A stretch of 64,000 nucleotides of DNA from Symsagittifera roscoffensis (taxonomy: Eukaryota; Xenacoelomorpha; Acoela; Convolutidae), in contig NC_087066.1 of assembly GCF_963678635.1 (NCBI RefSeq), positions 16,799,275-16,863,274 of the forward strand, given 5' to 3'. Shown piece after piece: positions 44,095 through 55,849 of this stretch (position 1 is the first letter of the stretch; each line of letters opens with the position of its first letter). The notes beneath the pieces are model-generated. The model was given only the letters and a program-made list of their open reading frames with translations. It did not search any database and was not told where the DNA came from. The position numbers were made by a program, and so were the translations under genes.

Positions 44095-44427
44095 ACGTTC
44101 AGTGGGAATACTCAATAATTTACCGAAGTTTTACATAGGGATCATTAAGTATAAAAATTATACATTGGGATCATTAGGTATAAATATTTTACATAGGGAT
44201 CATTAGGTATAAATATTTTACATAGGGATCATTAGGTATAAATATTTTACATAGGGATCATTTGCTATGAAAATTATACATAGGGATCATTAGGTATAAA
44301 TATTTTACATAGGGATCATTAGGTATAAATATTTACATAGGGATCATTAGGTATAATCTATACCCAATGATCCCTGTAGGGATCACCCCCCCCCCCCCCG
44401 ATTCCAGTGTCGTATATCTATACTACT
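44095..44427. repeat. Pol-2 right terminal inverted repeat with minisatellite
   Basis: About eight units of TACATAGGGATCATTAGGTA plus TAAATATTT, then the palindrome TGATCCCTGTAGGGATCA, a C run (44386-44399) and the terminal CGTATATCTATACTACT. It is the inverse of the left end. Confidence 0.9.
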
Positions 44428-44582
44428 ATATATTTGCTTCAAAAGTTTTCTATCCAGTTAAGAAGCCATTGTTGGGCAAGGGTTAGACTCGATTTTCAAC
44501 TGTTTAATTTTTAGACGCAATCATCTATCGGTCTCCTTTATAATCAGTTAAAGTTAGCAATAATTTTTTTACTGCCCCTGAT
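44428..44582. repeat. ~154-bp direct repeat, right flank of Pol-2
   Basis: Begins immediately after ACTACT and matches 24106-24259 with only a few substitutions near its ends. Host sequence resumes at TGCTAATTTC. Confidence 0.85.
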
Positions 44583-44672
44583 TGCTAATTTCTTTACTTT
44601 TCGATTGCCAGGAACGTACTCAACTAAATTACAAACTGTTGAAGCTGTTTTTGCTGATTTCAAATATAAAAA

Positions 44673-45163
44673 AATGCTCGTATCAGGACAAAACCCTGAA
44701 AGTTCCGACTGCCTTTTAAAGTCTCTGGAACAGTAGTATCCAGGAAAAAAAAATTTAATAAAAACGAAAAAAAAAATAAAATTTGAGATCATCCCCCACA
44801 CGCCATATAAAGCTCAAAGTGATATATTTTGCTCCTAGATCAAATCAATTAATGCAAATAAGCTTCCTTCAACCAATTTGGAACAATTTCTAAGACGGAT
44901 GAAATCTCCGCTTGCGCGTTAATAGCAAGCAATATATCGCGCGTTAATGGTCCCAAATCGGCCAAAACTTCAACGTTACGAAAAATTATCACAGGTGAAA
45001 TATCTTTTTAAATTTAGGATCAGGACAACAATAACTTTTGAATAATATAAAAATTTCCGTCAATTTTGGCCAGTTTGAAAGTCGAAATATGTCTGAAAAA
45101 AAAACGCACCGCGAGCACAGCTATTTCGTTACTTTTGTTACGAAAGTCGAAACAACAAGACTG
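44673..45163 (-). repeat. ~0.5 kb interspersed repeat, copy 5
   Basis: Reverse orientation. It starts at TGCTCGTATCAGG and ends with TTACGAAAGTCG. The conserved core reads ATATCGCGCGTTAAT. Confidence 0.75.
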
Positions 45164-45668
45164 CTCGTATCAGGGCGAATGTTCCGACTGCTCTTAGGGT
45201 CTATGGAGCAGTTATAACATGAAAAAAGTGAAAAAAAAAATGAAGAAAATATGTTTTCAAGTTTGAGACTTTTTGCCCGCACGCCATGTAAAATACGCCC
45301 GCACGCCATGTAATGTGATAGATTTCGCTCCTTGTAACAAATCAATTATGATAAATAAGCTGCCTTCAATCAGTTTGGAATGATTTCTAAGAGGGATTAA
45401 ATCTCCGCTTACGCGTTAATCGCGCGAAATATATCGAGTTAATTGTCCCAAATTGGCCAAAATGGCAAGTTTTAAACCCCCATAAGATTATGAAAAAACA
45501 ATCACAATTGAAATATCTTTTCAAGTTTGACTTCAGGACAACAATATTTTTTGAATGATATTTAAAAATTCCGTCAAAAATGGCTAGTTAAAAAGTCGAA
45601 ATTTGTCTGACGAAAAAAACCCACCCGAGCGCAAATAATTCGTTTCTTTCGTTACGAAACTTGGAATA
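45164..45668 (-). repeat. ~0.5 kb interspersed repeat, copy 6 (tandem with copy 5)
   Basis: Directly follows copy 5 with an AACAACAAGACTGCTCG junction, so the units abut head to tail. It contains a short GCACGCCATGTAA duplication near 45280-45313. Confidence 0.75.
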
Positions 45669-45750
45669 ATAAAACAATCATTAATGGTTATTTTTGCGTT
45701 TAGATGGCGACAGCGTTTACACATACTTTCAATCTGTTTTGTTTTTGTAG

Positions 45751-45912
45751 GCTTCCTGGAAAGACAGTAGACTGGAGAGCACATGGCTTATGATTCACGA
45801 AAATATCCACGGCTCCAACCACAGCGAATGTTCCGAGGATATGTGCGACAATCGCATAACTATGGGACGAGATTTCGCAGATGTTATATGGAAGCCCGAT
45901 TTCTACTTTCAG
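45751..45912 (+). CDS. Cys-loop ion channel, ligand-binding-domain exon
   Basis: The acceptor is TTTTTGTAG and the donor CAG|GTAATT; 54 codons, phase 0 at both ends. It encodes ASWKDSRLES near the start and VIWKPDFYFQ at the end. These are the family's conserved W-x-D-x-R-L strand and W-x-PD strand of the agonist-binding region. An unusual insertion with two Cys (CSEDMCD) lies between them and may form an extra disulphide. It continues directly from the exon at 21179-21406. Confidence 0.85.
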
Positions 45913-45959
45913 GTAATTTCGCAGATGTTATATGGAAGCCCGATTTCTACTTTCAGGTA
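45872..45959 (+). repeat. 44-bp tandem duplication of an exon end and splice donor
   Basis: Units 45872-45915 and 45916-45959 are identical. The first covers the last 41 exon bases plus the GTA of the donor; the second repeats the exon end and donor within the intron. Confidence 0.9.
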
Positions 45960-48900
45960 CTTTCAGGAAAATTCAAAAAAAAATTGTAAGCGAACTCAGA
46001 AACAGTTTCATGGCAATTTAAGTAGTAGTATTGGTTTTCAGGCGGAAAATTCTCCATGAAAGACAAGAACATAAAAAACGAGCGGAAAACTTCCAGTTTT
46101 CCAAAAAAGTAATTTTTTGGCTCATCAGTTAAACAATTCCGCTCAAAAATGGCCCTGACAATTTTCGGAATGTGTGAAAAAAAGGCAATTTTTTCTTTTC
46201 ACTTTTTTCGCTTTCCGATTAATGAAATCTTTTCACCAACGCCTCCCGGCTTTTAGAAAACTCTGACATTGCCATGCATTAATTGTGACAATTTCTATCT
46301 ACCAATGGTCCATTTTCCTAACTTCAGCTTTGATGGCTTTTTCTGTTCCCTAGAATCATATGTGTGACTCGTCTATACAACGTTGCCTTGGGTTAATTTG
46401 TCCCTAAAGTGGAACTCTGTAACATTGTTTTGCCACTTGAACAACTTGAGGAACTTTTTAAAGGCATTTTTTGAAACTTTAGATTACCAAGTCTAATATT
46501 TTACGTTTATCAAATAAGAAATTCAACTAAGCAAAATTACGAGGCCAATCTGGGTACTTTGTAAACTGTAAGCGGATTCCGCAACAGGCCGAAAACTGAA
46601 TTCTCGCAGAATCCGCGACATTGCTAGTTGTCTAAAATCTTCTGGCTTCCATAACCAATATTTAAAACACTGGGTTACTCAAACTTGCTCCAAAAACAGG
46701 CAAAATTTCGGAATCCGCAGCAAAATTTACGGAATCTTAAACAACTTGTGGAATCCAATAACAAATATAGATTCAATAGATTATAAACTACATTTTGCGG
46801 AATCTGCTTGCACTTGCTATATTCATTTGATTACTGAATCCGCAACAAAACTGATATGCCGATAACATTTTCATTACAAGTAGTTGTGCAGGGAATCCAT
46901 GAAAAATTGGTTATTGGAAAGAACATACATCAAGGAACGTTTAAAGATTTGTCTCTGGATTCCAATCATCTGCAAATACAGAATTTTGAGTTAATTAGGT
47001 AAATTTGCATACTGCTTATTGCATTTTTGCAGCCTTGTAAGTTTTGTGGTTAAAAAATTTGACTCAATGCCCATAGGTACGGGTTTCATTCCCACTGGGA
47101 GCATTTATTTGTTTTGAGAAGACTTGTGAAAAGTTGGAAAGCAAATCTGCGAACTATTGTTAAAATCACTGGTCACTGTTTTGACCTACTACTTAATTTG
47201 ATAAGATTTTTTATTCCGAGAAATTCGTTATTTGACGACAGATGATTTGTTTTTTGACTCATTCCTCACCCACAACTCATAGTTCTGCCGAGGAATACAT
47301 TATTATTCTTTTTATAAGTTTTTTGTTCATCTCAACCCATTCATAGGTAGATAATGAGGTAGAAATTGAATCTAAATAATCTTTGAAATAGTATTTGCGG
47401 ATTCCGGAACGTATTTTGGAATCCAAAAACAAATATATAATCCTTATATTACAAACATTTTTTTGCGGAATCCGCTTTTACATGATGAAACCTGCTACAG
47501 TTTGCGGAATCTGCTTACACTAGCGCAATCGAGACCAACCAGCTATATTCGCTTTTTGCGATATTCGCGACAAAACTAATGTGCCGACAAAATTTACATT
47601 ACAGGTATTTGTGAACGGAATCCATTTATTTTTTTGGACCATGTTTAAAGACTTGTGTCTGGATTCCAGTGACGTGCAAACACAGAATTATGCATTTTTG
47701 CAGCCTGATAAGGCTTGTGTTAACTCAGTTGACCCATTTGCTCAGGTTTGAGAAAGTTTGTTTCTTAACAGATGAACATGATTTGACTCATTCATCACAA
47801 CTCATAAACTTTTTCATTGTACGGATTTTTGAAGTTGAGGTTGAGCTCTACATAAGTTTGGCTACAAAAAACTGAAAGAAAGAAAGAAAATGTCCTGCTA
47901 AATTCATGGCAATTGCTTCAAGAGGAATATATTATCATTCTTTTTATGTGTTCTTTTTAATGATCTCAACCCACTCATAGGTAGATAATGAGGTAGAAAT
48001 TGAATCTAAATTACTTTTTATCAACGGCAATAAACCCCTATAACATCAAATGCAGAATAGATGCAGGGTAGAAAACTGTTTTTGAGCGGCGAGAGCGGTG
48101 TAAGTCATTTGACTCGATGGCCGTGGAGAAAAAAAGGTACTTAAAAAACTCAAAACAAAGTGTCTGACTAACTTTTTTGTCACCATATAAAAAAAATGGA
48201 GGACTAAAAATTGAATGGAAGTTTTGTTGTGGATGTGCGCTTGCAGAGCTTGAATAATTATGACAGGAAAGCAAAAAGCTGCATTTTTTTCAATCATGGC
48301 TTTATTTTGAGTCGCCATTTTTATATGTACTGTTATTTTCTGAATACATAATTGTTACAAAAAAATTTTCAACGAATAAACCGGATAAAACATATCATTT
48401 GATTGCAAACAATTTTTAAATTATGCTTCACATAATTTAAAAATCTGGAAATTCACTTGTCTACTTTGCCAGAAGTCAAAAAAACGTTCGTTATCGACTG
48501 TTTTTATTGTGAACAAATATTCCAAAACTTGAATAAACTTAATGGATAAGTAACAGCTAAGTGTGTTATAAAAGAGGGAGAAGACAGTTTTCTACTGTTG
48601 CAATTGAAAAGACTTTATCTGTTTCGTACTCACAGACTTAGTTTGAAACGTCGAATTCCGTTTTCTTCGAAAGTCGGAAAAATAACAAAACTGATCGTGT
48701 CGGCAATTATAAGTCGAGAAAAATATCAATCCGATTACATGTTTTCCGTCATTTTCTTCAAAATGGTCGGGACAAAAAAACCAAATGGTGGTTTCTGTTA
48801 ACTTCTTATGCCAGTAAAGTTAATTGGCATATTACTTTTGTTAACTATAAAAATTCAAGCAATTAGACTATTTTGACAGTGGAATTGAAAATTATTTGAG

Positions 48901-50006
48901 ATAATTGATTTTTTACTGCAGGCTGAATTTTGTAATAAAGAAAAATTTATGAATAATTAATCCACACATTCACACTTCGAAAAACCAAACTGCAAGTACG
49001 AAATAAGCAAAAAAAAACGAGTCATTCAAAAAAGAATCTGTATGGCAATAGTTGTTTCCAATTAACATTTCCCTTATGATGACCTATTTTGCAATAGAAA
49101 AAAAAAAATTGTTGTTCAGCCCAGCATGATTAATTTGAATTGCTAAACTGCCTTCAGACTTACTTTTTGTGGTGACAAAACTTCGATATGAACAAGTTTT
49201 CCATACAACAAAACTGCTCGTAGCCAGGCAAAACCTCGACTGTTCCGATTGCATTTGAATTTAATAAATTTTAATTTAATTCAATAACTTTGAAAAAAAT
49301 GAAAAAATTCCAAGATTTTTTGGAAGTTTTGTTTTAAATCCTTCCCCACACGTTATGTAAAGTACAAGGTGTTATAATTTACAAATTAGGCAATAATTAT
49401 GCCTCAACCCAATTTGGAACGAGTTCTAAGGCCGATATAAAGTCTCCGCTTACGCGTTAATATCGCGTGTTAATTGTCTCAAATTGACCAAACTGGCAAT
49501 CTTTAAACCCTCATATTTTTACAAAAATTGATCACAAGTGAAATATCTTCTTAGTTTTGAGATCAAGTCAGCAATTTCTTTCAAATGAAATTTAAAAATT
49601 TTGTCAAACATTGCTGGCTAAAAAGTCGAATTTTTGTCCGGAGAAAAAAAGTTGAAACAGCAAGTGAAATCATCAAAAAAAAATGGCTTCCGATACATGC
49701 TGTTTTAATTTCAACTACATTTGCAAAAAAAAGAGAAGCTTATTGCTAATCAAACACTCATCCTCGTTTGAAAACAACAAACTTCAGTTGCCATAAACAA
49801 TCTGGATATTTTATCTGGGAACTTGTGAAAAATAATATATTTGATTTTGATAACAATTTTTTATGAGTCATTTATTTTTCCAAAAAACCTCTGAAATATT
49901 GTTTAGGCACACTGCAAAATTTGACACATCTTTTTTGTTCTAAGTTTCTGATAAGAAGAAAAGTATTACAAATACAGTATTTGTTCATTGACTCAACAGT
50001 TAAACC
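45960..50006 (+). other. host intron DNA, Cys-loop exon not found
   Basis: AT-rich, with many GCGGAATCCGC-like strings between 46560 and 47600 and one interspersed repeat copy (49207-49660). The receptor needs an exon here for the Cys-loop strands; I cannot find one in this stretch by eye. Confidence 0.5.
49207..49660 (-). repeat. ~0.5 kb interspersed repeat, copy 7
   Basis: Reverse orientation, diverged. It has AAACTGCTCGTAGCCAGG, the ACGCGTTAATATCGCG core and AAAAGTCGAATTTTTGTCC. Confidence 0.65.
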
Positions 50007-50206
50007 NNNNNNNNNNNNNNNNNNNNNNNNNNNNNNNNNNNNNNNNNNNNNNNNNNNNNNNNNNNNNNNNNNNNNNNNNNNNNNNNNNNNNNNNNNNNNN
50101 NNNNNNNNNNNNNNNNNNNNNNNNNNNNNNNNNNNNNNNNNNNNNNNNNNNNNNNNNNNNNNNNNNNNNNNNNNNNNNNNNNNNNNNNNNNNNNNNNNNN
50201 NNNNNN
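50007..50206. other. assembly gap (200 N)
   Basis: Exactly 200 N, the form of a placeholder of unknown true length, inside the receptor gene. Confidence 0.99.
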
Positions 50207-50480
50207 TGGCCCTACTTTGGCTAAATTTTCTGCGCCGCAGGCAAATTTTTGAAAAAGCAGTCAAAAAAGCCGTTTTTGGGCAATTTTTGAAAAATTTTGA
50301 CAAAAAAATCGCGTTTTTTTTTGGCGCGCGCTCCCCCTCAAAGTTAGTATATATTGGCGCCAAAGGCGCCTTTAGAAAAAATTTAGGGTCGGTCGGCCAA
50401 AAATGGATTTCTGAAAAAGTATCAAAGGGGGGACCCTTTGGGTCGGCAGGGGGTCGAATCCCTGAGGCCCGGATCAACCA
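50207..50480 (-). repeat. GC-rich interspersed repeat B, copy 1
   Basis: Matches 51415-51690 in inverted orientation. It contains GGCGCCAAAGGCGCC and, at its end, CAGGGGGTCGAATCCCTG, which looks like a tRNA T-arm. Confidence 0.65.
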
Positions 50481-50564
50481 CAAAAAATTGTTTCAAAAAA
50501 CTTATCAATTTTCATAAGAAATACTTATAATAAATCCATGCATTCCTGTGGCGCCTGTGTGTAG

Positions 50565-50699
50565 GGACTACGAGAACATTACAAATCCCTACTTAGGGGA
50601 TCTCTTCACTGAACACGTGTTGTGGCTTAGAATGTCCCGAAAGTACCACATATACTTGCTCACTACATACCTTCCCAGCTCATCACTAGCAGTGCTCAA
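50565..50699 (+). CDS. Cys-loop ion channel, pre-M1/M1 exon
   Basis: The acceptor is TGTGTAG and the donor CTCAA|GTAATC. It encodes LRMSRKYHIYLLTTYLPSS, the pre-M1 strand and first membrane helix, with the family's YLPS motif. The exon ends two bases into a codon, completed by the T that starts the 56455 exon, where the expected W-x-x-FW motif follows. The start phase requires two bases from a missing upstream exon. Confidence 0.8.
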
Positions 50700-51371
50700 G
50701 TAATCTATTTTTTTTCTCATTGTCTTAAACGCGTTGTTCCCTCTGAAATCTTCTTGTGATAAATTTGTGATAAATTTAATTAACATTTTTGGGTGTCAAA
50801 AAAATCTTAGTTTGCCAAATCTCGCTGCACACGAGAGACTTTTTCAGAATATAAAACACACGCCAACCTGGAAACTTTACGGAGTGATTACTCGTCCTTG
50901 GAACAAAAACACCGAGGAAATGATGAAGCCCATATTCGAAGTTTGTTGTTTTTTTTTGCTGAGGTAAATTCGCTTCAAAGATTTTAAAATGTTCAAAATA
51001 CAAGACACGTTCGAACTTTTCAACAAATTTGCCCCAAAAAACATTACAAAAACAATTATCTTCAAAGATCAGGTTGGCATAGTGCAAGTTTTTTAAATGT
51101 TTGCCATGATCGTAGTGAACTACATGCAAACATGTTTCCACTATAGCATTGGAATTTCAGTTAGTCAAAACTGTATATCGAACAAAATGATTTTTTTTTT
51201 GTACATTACTTAGAATTTTTCTTCAATAATTGAATTGTTTTGATCTGAAATTGTCTTTTTTTGCTTCTATGCTGTAAAAATGAATGTCTTTTTCAATGAT
51301 GTCGTTAAAACGTTCTGTCCAGTTTTTGACACTTTAGTCTGCTACCTCCAATGAGCCAAGTGTTTCAGACA

Positions 51372-51770
51372 GTAGCGGATTTAAGGGGGGGGGGGGGGGC
51401 GGGAGAGCGGACGCCCCTTCCCCCCCCCCTCAGGGATTCGACCCCCTGCCGACCCAAGGGGTCCCCCCTTTGTACTATTTTGAGATATCCATTTTTGGCT
51501 GACTGACCTTAAAATTTTTCTAAAGGTGCCTTCGGCGCCACTCTATACTAATTTTGAGGGGGGAGCGCGCACCGAAAAAACGCGATTTTTTGGTCGACAT
51601 TTTCCAAAAAGTGTCTAAAAATGCTATTTTTGGCCTGTTTTTGAAAATTTTGCCTGGGGCGCAGAAACTTTGGCCAAAACAGGGTCCATAGAGTGGTTTG
51701 GGAGAGTCAGAAAATCAATTTGGTCGACCTAAAAAAAGGTCGACAAAATTTTTAAAACTTTTTTGAAAAT
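51372..51770 (+). repeat. GC-rich interspersed repeat B, copy 2
   Basis: It starts AGTAGCGGATTTAAGGGGG, an opening I associate with non-autonomous DNA elements in invertebrates, and includes CAGGGATTCGACCCCCTG, GGTGCCTTCGGCGCC and GGCGCAGAAACTTTGG. It is inverted relative to copy 1. Confidence 0.65.
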
Positions 51771-51773
51771 CCG

Positions 51774-53516
51774 CCCCCCCCCTCGAGAAATTCCTAGATA
51801 CACAAGCTAAGTTGTGGTTGGGCATTTTTTTCCCGTTCTGGTGTTTCTGGTTTCCCGTTCCATTGTTGTCCTTGTTTTCATAAAGACAAAAGTTGGCCTT
51901 TTTGCAGACGACAACACACTGGTTGTTTCAGCCAACTAACCAAGTTTAAAGTTTTTCAGATGAGGTTAGATCCTTAAGTGACCAGTGTTACAAAACAAAC
52001 TAACAATCAATTCAAATAGAGGGCAATTTGAATGAAAATTAAGGTTTGCGTTGTGATAAGTTTAAGTAGATACTTTTGCAAAAGGTTACATGGGAAGAAA
52101 GTTAAAATTTATAAAGGTCGTGAAGTTCTTATCCAAAAGTGATTTCACATAATTTAAATTTTAAATAAGTTTTTTGTACCAGATTTTGTCTATAATTGCT
52201 TGTTCATTGTTAAACCATCCGAAAAAATGAACTTGTGTTTTAAGCCCAAACTCTTTTTCCTAGGTCAAACTAAACACAAAAATCTGTTTCATTCTATTTA
52301 ATTACATAGCAACATCAAACAGTCCTCCAAATTCCCCTGCTAGTGCAACATGAAAAAACCTTTGCAAATTGATCTGAAAAAATACGAAAACTGAGAACTA
52401 ACTCCCCCTTAATTATATTCGGAAAGAACGTTGTAACTTGTCAGACTTTTCAAATCCTACGTTTAATTATTTATCTCCAAAAACTGTGTTATTTCAACTT
52501 TTTTTCCAAGTTTGATTTTTCATCTTTGCCAGTTCCGGTAGTTCACAAGTTTTAGGTTAATAAGGAACTTTGCTGCCAGCTGCAAAAAAAAATTGTGTCG
52601 CAATGCTTTGTTTTCTTTGATCGATTTACGTCGTACGCTTTTACGCCCCCCCCTCGAGAAATTCCTAGATACACAAGCTAAGTTGTGGTTGGGCATTTTT
52701 TTCCCGTTCTGGTGTTTCTGGTTTCCCGTTCCATTGTTGTCCTTGTTTTCATAAAGACAAAAGTTGGCCTTTTTGCAGACGACAACACACTGGTTGTTTC
52801 AGCCAACTAACCAAGTTTAAAGTTTTTCAGATGAGGTTAGATCCTTAAGTGACCAGTGTTACAAAACAAACTAACAATCAATTCAAATAGAGGGCAATTT
52901 GAATGAAAATTAAGGTTTGCGTTGTGATAAGTTTAAGTAGATACTTTTGCAAAAGGTTACATGGGAAGAAAGTTAAAATTTATAAAGGTCGTGAAGTTCT
53001 TATCCAAAAGTGATTTCACATAATTTAAATTTTAAATAAGTTTTTTGTACCAGATTTTGTCTATAATTGCTTGTTCATTGTTAAACCATCCGAAAAAATG
53101 AACTTGTGTTTTAAGCCCAAACTCTTTTTCCTAGGTCAAACTAAACACAAAAATCTGTTTCATTCTATTTAATTACATAGCAACATCAAACAGTCCTCCA
53201 AATTCCCCTGCTAGTGCAACATGAAAAAACCTTTGCAAATTGATCTGAAAAAATACGAAAACTGAGAACTAACTCCCCCTTAATTATATTCGGAAAGAAC
53301 GTTGTAACTTGTCAGACTTTTCAAATCCTACGTTTAATTATTTATCTCCAAAAACTGTGTTATTTCAACTTTTTTTCCAAGTTTGATTTTTCATCTTTGC
53401 CAGTTCCGGTAGTTCACAAGTTTTAGGTTAATAAGGAACTTTGCTGCCAGCTGCAAAAAAAAATTGTGTCGCAATGCTTTGTTTTCTTTGATCGATTTAC
53501 GTCGTACGCTTTTACG
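51774..53516 (+). repeat. 872-bp tandem duplication
   Basis: Units 51774-52645 and 52646-53516 look identical apart from the length of the C run at their start. They have no coding content. Such identity means either a very recent duplication or an assembly artefact. Confidence 0.92.
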
Positions 53517-54689
53517 CACTTTAAACCTCGCTTCAAGGAGTTTTGAGGTTTAGCAAAACCAAATCAATTTTTCGGGTGCTGGTTGTTCCGGCAATGTTGA
53601 TGTTTAGAGGGGCAGAACTCTCCCCCTAAATACCAAAACCTGACCAGTGTTACAACTTTGATAATCTCTTTCGACATCCGTTTTTGACCGACCGACTCTA
53701 GAGTTTTCTAGAGGCGCCCTAAATTTAAACAAAAGGCATACGCCTACAATCTTATATCTACCCCTGGATATTTATACCTCAATATATAAAATTTTAGAGT
53801 GGAAATGTAAGAAACTTATTACTTGATAAGTTGGGATTAAATCGCGTTACTCCGATTCAGGAGGAAATTACAAAATAATTGTGGTTGTTGTGGTCTTTTT
53901 GAAGACAGTTTTGTTTTTGTATCTACCACTTTTTGACAAAATAGCAGACAAATCAAAAAAATTTCGATGCCGTGAGCTCAAAACCAAATAATTTCATTTA
54001 ACTGCATTCAAGCTGCTTGAAATTTTTTTGATGATTTTAATTCTGGACAATATCGGAAAAGAATGTGCGAAATATTATTATTTTTTTTCAAGCTTAATCG
54101 GGCTTAAAAATCATTGTTCTAACTTTCAAAGAAATGACGATAAGTTTTGGTGTCTCTGGGTTACTTTAGACAGTTTTTGGAGGTTTAAGTAGCAATTCTT
54201 GAATATATGTTTATTCATCTCATCTGACAGTTATTCATGCCCTGAGTTTATGTTGATTTTACTTGTGACCATTTTTTGTTTTGCGTTTTGAAATTTGTTA
54301 GTTCGGCCAATTCATTTCAATTAATGTGCCGTAATTTTCGGCTTAATGACGCGTAAGCTGGGCTCTATCATGGGTCATAAGTTGTTATAAAATGCAATGA
54401 GGCAAGCTATTTAGTCTTTTATTACATAGCTAGTTTAAAAACTTATCAATCGTACTAAACTTATCGTGCAGAAGGAAAGGGCGGCTTTCAGAGAAAAATC
54501 TTTTAAATATCAAATTTTGTAAATGCTCTTCAAAGACAATTAAAAATGTTTCGTTCACCAAAATATCTCTCAGATGCTTAAAACTAGATGCAAAAAGTTT
54601 CATTGGTACTTATTGAAGTCTGTGTGGGCGAAAAGTTTAGAGGTTTTCTAACAAATATTCACTACAGTTTTCCGAATGTGAACTTTTAA

Positions 54690-55037
54690 AGCTTGAGTTA
54701 TAAAAAAGATTTTATCTGTGTTTATTTTTGTCAAGTTATGAGAGTTAAAAGACTGCCAAATCGGCCAATATTGGACAATTAGTGCAGTAAAAATTTCGTG
54801 CTGTTAACGCGTAAGCGGCTATTTACTCCGACCATAAATTGTTCCAAATCGAGCTGAGGCTTAGTATTCTATGTTGTTATTACGTTACTAGACGCTGAAA
54901 ACATCCTTTTGTACTTGGTCTAACTTGTAGGGAATGTTTTAATATTTCCAATTTGTTTTATCAAAAACATTTTCAGAGACATTGTAGTACTGTCGAAACA
55001 TTCAAGTTTTTTCCCTGATGCGATCAATCTTGTTGTT
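54690..55037 (+). repeat. ~0.5 kb interspersed repeat, copy 8 (5' truncated)
   Basis: Diverged; core GTTAACGCGTAAGCGG; ends CCCTGATGCGATCAATCTTG and abuts copy 9. Confidence 0.65.
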
Positions 55038-55545
55038 CCGACTTTTGAAAAAAACTATGGACCATTTTTCCTTGGGCTGGTTTTTTCTCCAGACCAGTTT
55101 CAGTTTTTGAACAACCATTTTGAAAATTTTAAATTATATCATTGGAAATAAAAAATTATTTCACTTTTGACCATTTTTTGTAAATATATGGAGTATTAAA
55201 GACTAGCGCTTTGGCCAAATTAGGGAGAATGAACGCGGAATGTTTTTCGTGCTGTTAGCGCGTAGGCGGAGATTTAATCCGTCTCAAAATTAGGTTCAAA
55301 TTGGAGCGTGACATGATCTTTGTTCTATTTAATATTTTGCTAAATCAAAAAATATCATTTAGCACTTTACCAAAAGATATCATTTAAAAAATATCTTTAG
55401 CGTGTGGGGGGAAGATGAAACAGCTCAAAAATTTAAAGCCTGTTCATTTTTCTAAAAAAAAATTGTCAATCCGTTTTTTTTTCTATTTTATAGAAATTGA
55501 AAACTGCAGCCGGAACATGAGTTTTTGCCTTGATACTAGCAGCCT
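55029..55545 (+). repeat. ~0.5 kb interspersed repeat, copy 9 (tandem with copy 8)
   Basis: Starts TTGTTGTTCCGACTTTTG; core TTAGCGCGTAGGCGGAGATT; GCGTGTGGGGGG; end GATACTAGCAGCC. Confidence 0.65.
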
Positions 55546-55849
55546 AATTTGTTTGAGAATACTACTTCAATAAATTTTTTGAAGAAAAATTCACAAAACT
55601 TTTTGAAGAATTCAAAACGTTCATCAAATTTGTCGGTTTAATCGTGAGAGAAAAGAAGAACTTTTAGCGTAGAAATTGAAGTTATTGCTTCAACAGACTA
55701 CAGTTATTTTTGAAAAATACAACCTACGTTTTTTCTGGTTAATTGATTTTTCAACTTTTTTGTTCCGCGGCCCCAAAATTTCGTTTTTTTTCTTACCTAC
55801 ATTAAATATTTTTTTGCCCTACTCGATATGATATAAATTTTTTGGAAAT

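Larger units (their letters stand above)
24260..44427. mobile_element. Polinton/Maverick element Pol-2 (complete, 20168 bp)
   Basis: It is bounded by inverted ends: AGTAGTATAGATATACGACA at 24260 and its complement ending at 44427, each followed inwards by a G/C run and 29-bp units. It holds the polymerase on the minus strand and the accessory cassette, ATPase, integrase, penton-like, protein-VI-like, capsid and protease genes on the plus strand. The capsid and protease genes place it with virus-like Polintons. It lies in intron 1 of the receptor gene. The length fits the usual 15-20 kb range of the family. Confidence 0.93.

Noticed and set aside
50776-51141. 121-residue minus-strand open frame beside the M1 exon
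   Set aside because: No recognisable motif, no splice or promoter support, antisense to the receptor intron.
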